NCBI GenBank assembly: GCA_964017195.1 | Contig: OZ024888.1 | Location: forward strand, 14,160,201-14,224,200 | DNA: 64,000 nt | Direction of reading: 5' to 3' | Source of the DNA: Siderastrea radians | Lineage: Eukaryota > Cnidaria > Anthozoa > Scleractinia > Rhizangiidae | Part shown: positions 1 to 10,700 of the stretch, piece by piece | Layout: every line of letters begins with the position of its first letter | How positions within the stretch are numbered: the first letter of the stretch is position 1 | Position numbers and translations under genes: made by a program | Notes under the pieces: model-generated | The model's input: the letters and a program-made list of their open reading frames with translations, nothing else | Database searches by the model: none | Told to the model about the DNA's origin: nothing

Positions 1-1100
1 CAAGGCCTTCCTGCCTTACATCAATTTACTGAGTACATTAATTCTCTATACCCTACTATTAAATTCGAGTTAGTTTTTTCTGAGCACGAGCTTCATGTAC
101 TAGACCTTACTCTACACCTTGTCGATGGTTTATTAGGACTGACGTTTATTCTAAACCTACAGACAGTCATTTATATCTTCCACCTTCCAGCTGCCATCCC
201 AAGCATGTCTTCAAGGCTATTCCTTTTGGAGTAGCCACAAGATTGAAAAGAAATTGCTCTGAAGAAATTTTCCTTGCCAAGAGAACAGCCGAGTACAAAG
301 GATACCTTGTTAACCAGGGTTATCCCTCTAAATTAGTCAATGATCAATTCTCCAAAGCCTCCGCCATTTCTAGAAATGATTTACTCAGGACACGTGGAAA
401 AGAAGCGAAGAAATTATTTCCATTCGTATTGACATTTAATCCAAATTTACCGAACGTGGGCAACATAATTAGAAAGCATTTGTTGATTTTACAATCCAAC
501 CCCAAATTAAAAGAACTTTTCCCTCCAGGCTCTATCATACCATCTTTTCGTAGGTCAAAAAATCTTAAAGAATTATTGGCACCATCTCGTTTTAAAACCG
601 CCGAAGAGGGACAAACAATTCAACAAAGCAATGGCTGTTTCAAATGCGAAAGGAATAGATGCGATCTTTGTCGAAATTTCTTTGTTGAATCCAAATCATT
701 TCTTAGCTTGCAGACGGGCAAAAAATACACCATTCATTCAAGACTTTCTTGTGATTCTAAAAATGTGATTTATTTGGTTTCTTGCAAGAAATGTCGTTTG
801 CAATACATAGGATCTACAACCACTGATTTTCGAATTAGGTTTCGTAATCACAAGTCTGCTATGCTCACAAACAAAACAACTTGTGAAGTAGCAGTGCATT
901 TCAACAAAACTTCACACATTTTAGATGATTTTTCGTTTCAATGTATTGATCAGGTGCAGGCCCCAAACAACTCGGATGAGATCGACAGGCTTTTAATTAC
1001 AAAGGAGGCTTATTGGAGTGCTCAGCTATTCTCTTTGGCACCCCATGGTTTAAATAAAAGAAAAGAATTTCATTCTAGGAATAGAATTTGTTATAATTAA
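1..1100 (+). pseudogene. Penelope-like element: reverse transcriptase C-terminus plus GIY-YIG endonuclease
   Basis: The reading frame enters from outside the window. Frame 1 (1..~130) and then frame 3 (~135..1100) carry the end of a Penelope-type reverse transcriptase, including YSKPTDSHLYLP and HPKHVFKAIPFG. The two frames are joined only through a one-base frameshift near 130, so the copy is broken. Downstream in frame 3 a Cys-rich linker (CFKCERNRCDLC) precedes a GIY-YIG-like nuclease core (NVIYLVSCKKC, LQYIGSTTTDFRIRFRNHK), ending at a TAA at 1098..1100. RT followed by GIY-YIG is the hallmark order of Penelope-like retroelements. The open segment from 243 has no particular start-codon support, because it is a continuation of the RT frame. 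The element is unrelated to the receptor gene. Confidence 0.85.
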
Positions 1101-1830
1101 TTTTCTTTTTTGCGATTCTTTGTTTGCGATATATGGCCGTTCAAAGGCCCTTTTCTTGGATTTTGTCAGCCTCTTAGGTGTTGGGTATACTCAAAGGCCC
1201 TGTTCGGGGAACTTATTACGGTCATTATTGTTTAAGGCCCCCCCAGGGATTTTGTTGTCTATCGGCCCTTTGGGGCTCCAAAGGCCTCGATTTGGGATTT
1301 TGGTATGATCCATGTTTGCGTAAACGTAGGTTGCTTTCCTTTTGACTGCCCTTTCTTTTGCCGCTTTGCAAATGTCATCTTTTTTGAATTAGCAGTTTTT
1401 AGTTTTTAGTCTTATCTGTCATCTTTTGTTATTTATTTTTATAGCAGCATATTTCCGGTCTTTTGTTATATTTTTGCCTTGTATCGTTCATTTATCTAGT
1501 GTTGTACCTGTATCTACACCTTGTAATTACGTTTAATTGTTAGTATTGTTTATTTTTCCTTTTTTCGTTATATAATCGTTGTACTACATTGTTTTTATAT
1601 TTGAATGTTAGCGTCACTTATCCTCGTTTTAGTATTGTTATAATCACGCCGGTTACGTAACTCATAGCGTTGAATTGTATTTTGCGTCTTGTTTTGTTCT
1701 GTAATCTTATTTAGGTAGATTTGATAAGTTTAATTTTTCATGTAACTGATGAAGGTCTAAGACCGAAACGTTTTTATTTTTTATTAAATTTTTTAACTTT
1801 TTAATCGTCAGAAGTTGTCCGTCCTCGCTT
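1101..1830 (+). mobile_element. 3' tail of the Penelope-like element, non-coding
   Basis: No convincing coding frame follows the endonuclease stop. The stretch is T-rich, with a run of GGCCC-containing patches at 1130..1280, and contains a hammerhead-like motif at 1746..1769. Its exact 3' boundary is not visible; I place it near the change in composition around 1830. Confidence 0.5.
1746..1769 (+). ncRNA. hammerhead-ribozyme-like motif in the Penelope-like element tail
   Basis: CTGATGA is followed by a short hairpin (GGTC, loop TAA, GACC) and GAAAC, which matches the conserved core strands and stem II of hammerhead ribozymes. Penelope-like elements are known to carry such motifs in their terminal repeats. 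A proper stem III and cleavage site are not evident, so catalytic activity is not claimed. Confidence 0.4.
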
Positions 1831-1933
1831 TCCTTCAACGAGTTTTAATTCCATGCAGTGAGGCTTGGACTGTGAATCTTTGATCCTCCTGACGCAGTGG
1901 CATTCTTTGTTGGCCTGAGGCAACCATTAACTG

Positions 1934-1937
<4 letters not shown>

Positions 1938-2017
<80 letters not shown>

Positions 2018-2018
2018 C
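1938..2018. repeat. (TA)n microsatellite
   Basis: An almost uninterrupted run of alternating T and A of about 80 bases. Open frames crossing it on the minus strand are artefacts of the repeat. Confidence 0.95.
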
Positions 2019-2333
2019 CATTTTTAGTTCAATCTGTGAAAGCTGAAATATGGTTTTGGTAAACTGTTGGGATAATTTTGAAATTGGCGTGAGCTGAAAA
2101 TGCATCTGACGCTTGTGTATTCGGGAAAGAGCCGAATTAAGAGCAAGAAACAGGAGCCTCTTGCAGACAAGACGAATACCTTTAACTACACATAAAGAAA
2201 AGGAACGGGCTAAAACATTAGTTTCAATCGAACAAAGGGGGAAAAATGTTAGAAGAATGATATTTCCGCAGATACTAGATAACATTCATTCTCCGTATAC
2301 AAAACAACACTCGTTACATTTCTACCATCTTAC

Positions 2334-2526
2334 CCTTAATCCTCTTCCCATCAACACACTGGATGTTGTTATGTTGTTATGGACGACGCCCTTTTGTTCC
2401 ATGTACTGTATAGCACAGATTAAGTCGATGGCTAGCACTAAAAGCGCGTCGAGGTTCAGAACAATTTCGCTGTTCTTCAAAAAATCGTCCAATGTCGTGT
2501 TTGCGGTGAAGTTGAAACATAGTAGG
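2334..2526 (-). pseudogene. protein-kinase-like exon C (catalytic-loop region, catalytic Asp missing)
   Basis: On the minus strand an acceptor (…AAACACAG) precedes a 193-nt open segment ending at a GTAAGA donor. It reads LDDFLKNSEIVLNL, then DLICAIQYMEQKGVVHNN and ITTSSVLMG. This resembles helix E and the catalytic loop of protein kinases, where family members have H-R-D-x-x-x-x-N. Here the motif is HNN…S, so both the catalytic Asp and the loop Asn are lost: a pseudokinase or a decayed gene. The exon start is phase 2, which does not match the phase-1 end of exon B, so an exon is missing or the gene is broken. No activation-loop exon was found down to the element at 1..1830. Confidence 0.45.
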
Positions 2527-2634
2527 CTGTGTTTAAAATAAAAACGGTAAGAAAATGGTTTAATAGGGCGATACATTATTGTGATTACTTTTTGTCCACC
2601 TCAAGCCATGCCCATTCATCGCTAAATTAGTGTG

Positions 2635-2870
2635 GAATTAAAAGGAAAAAAAGAGGCAATGAATTATGTATATTAACTTGTACATTCATCTGTTCACCAT
2701 CAACGGATTTAATACGAACGCACAGATGAACCAGCTCCCAGTTAGAGTGCTGCACCGGTATCGCATGGTCATGGGTTCGAATCTCATTCAAGCCTGATTT
2801 TTCTTTCAACTTCTTTCTTTCACCTTCATCTTTACTGCGGTGATCGTCATCATTTCTCAGAGGCAATAAA
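2635..2870 (+). repeat. tRNA-derived SINE, degenerate copy
   Basis: Contains a degenerate tRNA-like head with a B box (GGTTCGAATCTC) at about 2770..2800, followed by the tail AAGCCTGATTTTTCTTTC. The same family occurs at 28755..29160 and 53237..53715. The minus-strand open frame across it is a repeat artefact. Confidence 0.7.
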
Positions 2871-3920
2871 AGCAGTCAATCTTTAGCGCTATGAACTATT
2901 TGCCATAATTTTGTGTTCATGTACATGCATTTTCATCTGCTCATAACTACATTTACGTGGGGTTACTATCGGGAACAATAAGAGAATGCGGGCGATAGAG
3001 GGCCTGAGTTTGTATGGTGTCGGGGATGTAAGGACTGTAAGCAATTTTACTTACACATGGGCTTTTAATTTTTTTCGCTTAAATTCTACAGACTGCTTAA
3101 ACGAGATTTCTCTTACAATGAACTGTTCTTGAGTCGAGGAAATCCATTTCGCTTGTAATTTAGAACACACTCCTCAGCTAGGAAAAGACAAGGAAAAGAA
3201 AATATAGGGTCATGTCAAGATTGAAAATCAATTAGTTGATTGAAACAAAACCTTAACACTAGAACGAAGGTGACGCCAGCAACGCAAGGTACATCAAAGT
3301 TTCAAAATTTTGATATCGTTTCTCTGGCTACGTTGTGACATACCAATCTTGGTAGATCGTTGAGATTTGGTGTTGGTGCGCCCTGCTAGTTCAGGCTTAC
3401 ACGGAAGCCTCTGAGTTTGTTAATAGTTCATTCAGAGCACAAAGAGTACAAAGAGGAAGGGTTGATCTAGACTACAAGCGGTGGCTCTTTCCGCTAAGGG
3501 ATAGTCGAGCAAAAAGAACACGCAAGTGAGCACGGAAATCGCCTGCCGCATAGAAACGTGACACGTTATGATGAGCTGCTGGACAACTGTTCTTCCTGCT
3601 TGACTATCCTTGAACGTAAAGAAAGAAGGTTGATCTTGTTTCATTGCATTCAGGTCTTAGTGGCACAAAACGTTACAGCAGAACCTGAATTGAACGTAAA
3701 TTTGAACAGGGTCAGCTTTAAACGAGAAACTGCAAAATCACTGCATTGGTGGATTACTAGAAGCTTTTTGTGCTCTTTTGACTGAAAATTTCTTAATGTC
3801 AACTGATGAACTTTCCAAGAAGTCCCAGCAAAACCTAACTCTGACTGGTTTGAATTTATAATAATAAGTTTGTAGTGGTATAAATTACTTGTAAGAGAAG
3901 ACAAACGCATGTTAACATAC
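2871..3920. other. no gene recognised
   Basis: AT-rich sequence between kinase-like exons C and B. Short open frames at 3432..3785 on both strands have no recognisable domain. If the kinase-like gene is intact, the exon needed to reconcile phases (length 3n+1) should lie here; I could not identify it. Confidence 0.5.
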
Positions 3921-4089
3921 TTGTACAGTGCCAGCAGTATTTGAGAATATTTGGGTGCCCTCTTCCAGTTTGGAGCTCCTTTACGATTTCTGTCTCCTTT
4001 CTCCAATTGTCCTCCTTTGTTTTCGAAAAATGTTTTATCAGTCGCATAGGCGTGTCCTTTCCACTGCCAGACCATGCTACAACAAACCC
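3921..4089 (-). pseudogene. protein-kinase-like exon B (N-lobe)
   Basis: Minus-strand exon from a good acceptor (CTATCTTTTAG) to a GTATGT donor, 169 nt, phase 0 to 1. It encodes GFVVAWSGSGKDTPMRLIKH, then KETEIVKELQTGRGHPNILK. This matches a kinase N-lobe: the Lys of beta-3 (RLIKHF), the helix-C Glu (KETEIVKEL) and the HPNIL-Y segment. A canonical glycine-rich loop is not visible at the exon start. It joins in phase with exon A at 5909. Whether the gene is functional is unknown. Confidence 0.5.
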
Positions 4090-4289
4090 CTAAAAGATAG
4101 AGAAATAACTCACGCATGTATAGATGTACTGTAAATTAATTGCACATGCTATTTAGCAAAATATATACGATTCAATACAGCGGCCGTATGTATATGAGGA
4201 TCTAAAATAACTTATAACAATAAACTTATAACGAAATAATTATAACAATACAAGCTCACTTTTTCTATGTTACAACCCTTAAGGCTCGT

Positions 4290-5330
4290 TCACACGAGCG
4301 TCGCAAACGCAAATGCAAGCGGAAGCACAAGCAAACACACGTGTAAACTACCCCAACGCAAATGCAAGTAAGTGCAAACGCAAAAAATGGAAAGTTTTCA
4401 TTTCCTTGTGCTTGCATATGCGCTTGCGTTTGTATTTCACACGTGTGAGCAGGGGCAACGTAAATGCAAGTGCCAACGCAAAGGCGAACGCAAGAAATGG
4501 AAAGGTTTTCTTTTCCTTGCGCTTGCATATGCACTTGCGTTTGTATTTCACACGTGTGAACCGGGGCAACGCAAACGCCAACGCAAAAAATGGAAAGTTT
4601 TCATTTCCTTGCGCTTGCATTTGCACTTGCGTTTGTATTTCACACGTGTGAACCGGGGCAACGCAAACGCCAACGCAAAAAATGGAAAGTTTTCATTTCC
4701 TCGCGCTTCCATTTACACTTGCGTTTGTATTTCACACGTGTGAACCGGGGCAACGCAAACGCCAACGCAAAAAATGGAAAGTTTTCATTTCCTTGCACTT
4801 GCATATGCACTTGCGTTTGTATTTCACACGTGTGAACCGGGGCAACGCAAAGGACAACGCAAGAAATGGAAAGGTTTTCTTTTCCTTGCGCTTGCATATG
4901 CACTTGCGTTTGTATTTCACACGTGTGAACCGGGGCAACGCAAACGCCAACGCAAAAAATGGAATGTTTTCATTTCCTTGCGCTTGCATTTGCACTTGCG
5001 TTTGTATTTCACACGTGTGAACCGGGGCAACGCAAACGCCAACGCAAAAAATGGAAAGTTTTCATTTCCTTGCGCTTCCATTTACACTTGCGTTTGTATT
5101 TCACACGTGTGAACCGGGGCAACGCAAACGCCAACGCAACAAATGGAAAGTTTTCATTCTTGCGCTTGCATATGCACTTGCGTTTGTATTTCACACGTGT
5201 GAACCGGGGCAACGCAAACGCCAACGCAAAAAATGGAAAGTTTTCATTTCCTTGCGCCTGCATATGCACTTGCGTTTGTATTTCACACGTGTGAACCGGG
5301 GCAACGCAAATGCAAGTGCAAACACAAGAT
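4290..5330. repeat. 92-bp minisatellite, about 11 tandem copies
   Basis: The palindromic core CACACGTGTG recurs at 92-bp spacing (for example near 4551, 4643, 4735, 4827, 4919, 5012, 5104, 5194, 5286), with a few 90- to 93-bp copies. Each unit has three blocks: GGAAAGTTTTCATTTCC, the TTGCATATGCACTTGCG block, and the ACGTG palindrome followed by CCGGGGCAACGC. Because 92 is not a multiple of three and the unit lacks stop codons in several frames, long overlapping open frames arise on both strands; these are not genes. Confidence 0.95.
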
Positions 5331-5908
5331 GGAAAATACTCGTTCCATGCCTTCGCGGTTTGAGTTCAAACCAAAATGGCGTCCCCCCTCAGTGACATCT
5401 GATGAAAAACGTGCAGAGAGCGTTACGAAGTATCTGGTTCTTTACGATGAAAGTTGCGCTGGATTCAGAGAAAAACTGAAACAAACAACTTGCATGGACT
5501 GATGTGGCTAAAGACGTGGGACTAGAAAACGGTATGTTGTACAATACGGAGGGAAATAAGTTATAAGTTGTGCAGAAAATGGAACACATTTATGATTAGT
5601 TTACAAACACAATAAAATGGTAATATTTTTCTATTTTTTTTCTTTTTACACATTTTTTGTTCCCGACTGCTGGTCTGGGGTAACGAGGATTCTGGGAACA
5701 AGATTGCCGCCATCTTGGGATACTGAAATGCGCGTGCCTATCTCATACTGCTTGCGTTTGTGTTTGACGTGTGAAGCAGCCTTTCGAACATTACACGAAT
5801 ACCTTCTTAATTGCATCCCTTGTCATAAAATATATAACTGACTGACCCCCAGCCACTTGCATTTTAATCACGATAATATCACAAATAACAAGCAACAGCT
5901 GTTCTTAC
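5331..5908. other. no gene recognised
   Basis: Flank of the minisatellite with a short related segment near 5740..5780 (GCTTGCGTTTGTGTTTGACG). No exon with consistent splice sites was found. Confidence 0.5.
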
Positions 5909-6123
5909 CACTGAATAAGAAGTCTCATCCGGGAATACGTTTGAGATTTCGATCAGTTCCAAATCCGTCTCAGGCCCCTCGCATTCCGAAGTTAGATCTA
6001 AGTGTCCCGTTGAAGTGCTGGGAAATAGTGATGGGCTCAAACTTGACGCAAGAGTCGTCTGGGAAACACTCGAAAGTACTGTGTTGTGATGTGGTAATGG
6101 GTTCATCGGGATACCTTTTATTG
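5909..6123 (-). pseudogene. kinase-gene-like exon A (acidic Ser/Thr/Pro-rich, upstream of the N-lobe)
   Basis: Minus-strand exon from acceptor GATTTTAG to donor GTAAGA, 215 nt, phase 1 to 0. The product is Ser/Thr/Pro-rich and ends with ETDLELIEISNVFPDE, an acidic stretch like juxta-kinase linkers. Its phase-0 end matches exon B. The function of this segment by itself is not recognisable. It lies about 530 bp downstream of the receptor stop codon on the same strand. Its first bases overlap an AATAAA that could also serve as the receptor's poly(A) signal. Confidence 0.4.
6117..6122 (-). terminator. candidate poly(A) signal AATAAA for the receptor gene
   Basis: AATAAA on the minus strand lies about 540 nt after the receptor stop; a variant ATTAAA lies closer, at 6444..6449. 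Either could define the 3' end. No downstream GU-rich element was judged decisive. Confidence 0.35.
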
Positions 6124-6657
6124 CTAAAATCAAATGACATGCATATAGCTTCAATTAAAGTAGTGTCTGTCCGTTACAGCTCTGTGTTTTAGTTATCAGG
6201 TTATGCAGGCCTTTCCAACGAAATACACACATTTCGTGTTTTTTCGGTGCAAATAAACAGAACACTTAAGACCTTTTTTACCTTACCTCACTTCTGGAAA
6301 AGAAAATTAGGCATTAATTGTTATCCAGAATTTCGAAGGAAATTTTGCTTTTGAATTTTTGCTTTCGAAGGAAATTTTGCTTTTGTCAGTTCGATTCGCG
6401 TTAGCACTAAACAGGAATACGTCTTAGCTAGATTAAAGTCACCTTTAATCTGAGAAATTCAATAACAGATTGAGAACACTAAAGATGAAAAGAATAAACG
6501 AATTTTGAGGCATTTCTTAAAGTAATAGCAGGTACGATCACATGCATCTAAGAAATGTCGTGTGTTATTTACGCAATGGAAAACTTTTTCCCTGTTTGCA
6601 TAGCCTGATATAAACACGAGAGGGAGTTAGTGGCCTTTTTTGTGTGTTCATCGAATG
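6124..6657. other. probable 3' UTR of the receptor gene, with a MITE arm
   Basis: No coding potential. 6565..6635 matches one arm of the fold-back repeat at 13206..13388 (GCAATGGAAAAC…TAAACACGAGAGGG). Confidence 0.5.
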
Positions 6658-7738
6658 TCACTTAGGCGAGAACGGAAATAACAAACCTTGTGTCTTCTTT
6701 GGGCGTCGAAATTTTTTTCCTAAGAAACTGGTCAATGAATCCCTCTGTTCACCAACTTTTTTCCTCACGAGCGGAGTGGAGAATGTATACAGTATGGGGT
6801 TAATTGAAGAGTTTACTGGAAGAACGAACACAGCAATCCAGACATAGGCTTGTTTTTCAGGATCATGAAATTTGCCGAGTATAGATAGGAGACCGATAAG
6901 GATGACAGGCATCCAGCACAAGAAATCAGTTAAAATAATAAACATCATTCTCCTAGCCATCTGCGATTCTCTGTTCATGTTAGTTGACCTGACCTGTTTT
7001 GAAACGCCCTTTACGGTGAAGAACATCGTAATGTATGCAAAAAGAATATAAACAAAAGAGATAAAGTTAAGTACGACGAAAATACCGACGGCATATTCCC
7101 AGCCAGCCTGTCTTTCTGTTGACAATTGAAGAGGAAGGCAAACGGCTGATTTTCCATAAAATCCAACGTTTCGCTTTTTGTCAAAGAAGTATTCCAAACC
7201 AAATGTTGGAATTACCGATATCATAATTCCAAAAATCCAGATTCCTCCAACAACAAAGTAAGCAAATCCGCGGTTCATTCGTCTCACTTTGAATGGGAAG
7301 ACAATACAGATGAGTCTATCGGTTGTGATGAGGGTCAACATGAGCACGGAGACCTCGCTTGATACCATGGACAAGATTCCAGTGAATGCACATGTCATGC
7401 CAGATCTCCAGTTAATATCATGTTTAAAGTACTCTCCTTGCCACTGGGCGTCTTTGATCGCAATGGTGAGCAGATAAACACCCATAAGTAGATCTGAAAA
7501 CGCCAGATTTGTCAAAAGAAAAGAGTGTACTTTGTTGTCTTCTTTTACAAATACTCGCATGAAGATGGCAAAGAGATTACCAAGAAGTGCAGAAAGTCCC
7601 AGAATCCAGATACAAACTTGAACTGCTTTGTTTTTCATCATATCAGAACAGCTAGAAAATTCATCTTTCGGTGAACTGCAGCGAACGCCAGGCACTGCTT
7701 TTTCAGCATAACAACAGAGAATGAACTGATCAAGATAA
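6658..7738 (-). CDS. exon 46: seven-transmembrane domain and C-tail
   Basis: Residues about 2576-2935. The exon opens with [17 protein letters not shown], like the LGR hinge (F-x-Y-C-x-Y-A). Helix motifs: LLGN in TM1; [10 protein letters not shown] in TM2; Cys in MTCAFTG before TM3, paired with SAVCLPL in loop 2; [12 protein letters not shown] at the end of TM3, where TDR replaces [17 protein letters not shown] in TM6; [10 protein letters not shown] (NPxxY) in TM7. TDFLCW-P and the single-exon layout resemble relaxin-family (type C) LGRs and molluscan GRL101. The C-tail is short and basic (KKFRRPKK). The exon starts in phase 2 at TTTATTAG. Stop TGA is at 6660..6658. Confidence 0.93.
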
Positions 7739-10700
7739 CTAATAAAAATATGGAGAAATAAAAAACAAACAAACAAAAAAAATCAAAATGGATGTAATTA
7801 TTTGCTTAAAATGTAGGCTTAAAAGAACTTAAGTGAAATAACTCATATGGACCATGGGCAATGAAAACAGCTATTACACGATCAAGGTCACTTGCTTGCT
7901 ATCTAAAAGTAAAAGATTAGACAATGTAGGCTTTTTATTCAGAACGTTGACAGTCACGAAGTGAACGATGTTTGAAAAATACACATAAAGTCACCAAGTT
8001 CCTTAAATAAAGACACGTATGACTTTATGGTATGTTCTCATTGACTGTTATATGGAAAGAAAACTTGTAATTCTGACTCACATTTCTGTAAGGCTTTGAA
8101 GTCCATTGAAAACGTCTGGTGGAACGTTTTTCAAACTGAGAGAGTTATTTTTAAGATTTCTGAAAATAACAAGAGCATCTCTACATTTATTACATAACTC
8201 GCGATTTAAAAAATGCACGAACAGCTCGCTTTTGCATGATACGTTTCGTACATTATGATACGTGAATACTGTATTAAGACGTTCATCATAGGACTAGAGT
8301 TGGTTGTTGATTAACCTGTTGCTAAAAGTGCTTGATAACAATACACCAGTTCGACTAACATTGATCTTTATACAGTATAAATTCTGTTCTTCCTAGGCGA
8401 TTATTCGCCATGACGTTCATAAGCTTGCAATAGTTAAACTTACAATTTCTCCAAGGAGGACAATCCAGCAAATGTATAAGAGGACAACTGCCGAATCCTG
8501 TTGTTATTAAGGTACCTAGAATCAAAAGTATTTGTGATATTTTTGGGCATGATTTTGATACAAGTTTAGTGTGCTCTAATACAAACTTACGAAAAACAAA
8601 CTAACCAATTAATATGGGAAAAAAATATTTAGGCTTGTGGGGGTATACAGCAAGCTCCTTTTTATTACTTTCCCTGCTTTGTTTGTTGACTGCATTAGCA
8701 TATTGACATCCGAGGATAGTAGCATACACTGTCCTAAAGCCACTTGGAAACTCTCTCATTTAAAGTTTAGTCATTGTTTGGCTGCTACACGCCGAACATA
8801 ATTATTCTTGGTGTTCATCATTGTGATAAAAAGAATTTGCTTGGATGAGCAACACTCAGAAACAAAGGAGTTAAACGGAAGGGAAAAACAAACATCGAAA
8901 ACAATTTCTGGACCTACAGTACTCTCCTGAACAAAGTTATCGAGAAAAAGCAATCTATCGACATCTAACTTTCCTTGAAGATTTTTCTCACTGCTGTGTT
9001 GAATATATTAAAAGAGCAGTTTTGTGGTGACGTCACATGACGTCACATGAAAACCAGCAATTGCATTAATCAAAAATGCAAAATCTTAAATTTGACATGT
9101 TAAGTATATGGTTAACAGTCACAGCTGGGACCAAACTGCAAGCAAAGTAACGAGAGTCGGCAAGCGTAGACGTACACGGGGATGCTTTTATTGATATGCG
9201 ATGGCTTTTGATATTTTATTCAACTGAAAGGTGTTGACAGTTTTCTGATTTACACAGTAAATGCATCGAGCATTTTGTTCATTCCATTACTTCCGCTGAA
9301 ACTCTTTGGCAGTGTTCGAGAGATACCCACTTCTTTCACTAAACATACGTTTGCTGTCAGATGGTCAAACGGAGAAGAACAATGTATTTTACTTACAGTA
9401 TTTTAAGCTTCGATAAGCCTATAAAGACGTTATCAGGCAGTTCTTCTAATAGATTCCGTTGAAGATATCTAAGTGAAAAATTTAAGACAGTTTAAGAGAA
9501 GAAAGACCTGGAACTTGCAAAAAGCACCTAGAAAAACGAGTTTCTTCTTGTTTCACTTACAGGTGTTCTAAGTTTCTTGTCCCATTGAACGTTTCCTTGT
9601 GAATCCTGGTTATCTGGTTCTCTCTGAGGCTTCTACAAACACGAAATGGAAAAAAAGTGACTATACATGTTTCGATTCTGGAAATCACTTAACTTGAGTT
9701 CCAGCAATATCTATGTATATGTATTGTGCAACAAAAACCAAAGAAATTACAGAGCTAATCACGAGCACAAGTAATTAAAACTTCAGCCAATCGCGTAGCC
9801 TAGTACAACCATGATTGGTTTTCTAGCCAATCGAAACACACAACACACAAAGCAAATAAAAGTCACCGGCCGCAATTGGTTTTAGTTTTGCAGCTGATTG
9901 GCTGCAAAGCTCGCGGGAGTTTTTAAACCAATCAGAGAGCAAAGTAAACCAATAACTTTCTCTATTACTGACTTACAGTGTTTTCAGCGAGAACAATGAA
10001 ACGAGAGCAGTCGACGGAATGCCTTCAATCAAATTGTAACTACAGTCCCTATTCAAAAAACAAAACAAAAACAAAAGTCAACAAAGCTATACAAACAAAC
10101 AAGGGGGTCAGTTTCTAAAGAAACTGTTGCTGCGTCAGCGGGGGAGTGAAACACAAAACCTTGGATTTATCAACTGAGTAGATAAGGTAAATTGGCCATC
10201 GTAGAGAAATTGAAATCTGACGTTTCGAGCGATAGCCCCTCGTCAAAGCGAATCAAGGAAAAAACCCACAATTCCTTGATTTGCTCTAACGAAGGGCTAA
10301 AGCTCGAAACGTTAGCTTTCAATTTCCCTACGGTGGCCAATTCACCCTATCAACTCAGTTGACCAATCCAAATTTTCAAGCTACACAAACGCATTTCTAT
10401 TACCATAATCCAGATTCCTACTTACAAAGTCTGAAGACTGCTCATATTGTCCAAAATGCCGTTAGGAAACGTCCGAATGAAATTTGTGTCAAGCTTCCTG
10501 TAACAAAATATATTCGGAAGAGTGCAGTGTACCATCTCAGAGCACATGGCAAAAAAATATACAAAACCAAAGATTTCCTAGATAAGTTGTTATTATTTAC
10601 ACAATAACCAATATGATATTTTTTCCAGTGTTTCGATACGTTGCGAATTGAAGCCTCCACTTAACATTCAGCTAATTTGGACACGGGACTACTACTGCGC

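Noticed and set aside
1120..1308. Short plus-strand frame after the Penelope-like endonuclease
   Set aside because: No domain; composition follows the GGCCC-rich tail of the element.
4265..5502. A dozen overlapping open frames of 80-125 codons
   Set aside because: They are readings of the 92-bp minisatellite in all frames and both strands; no non-repetitive coding content.
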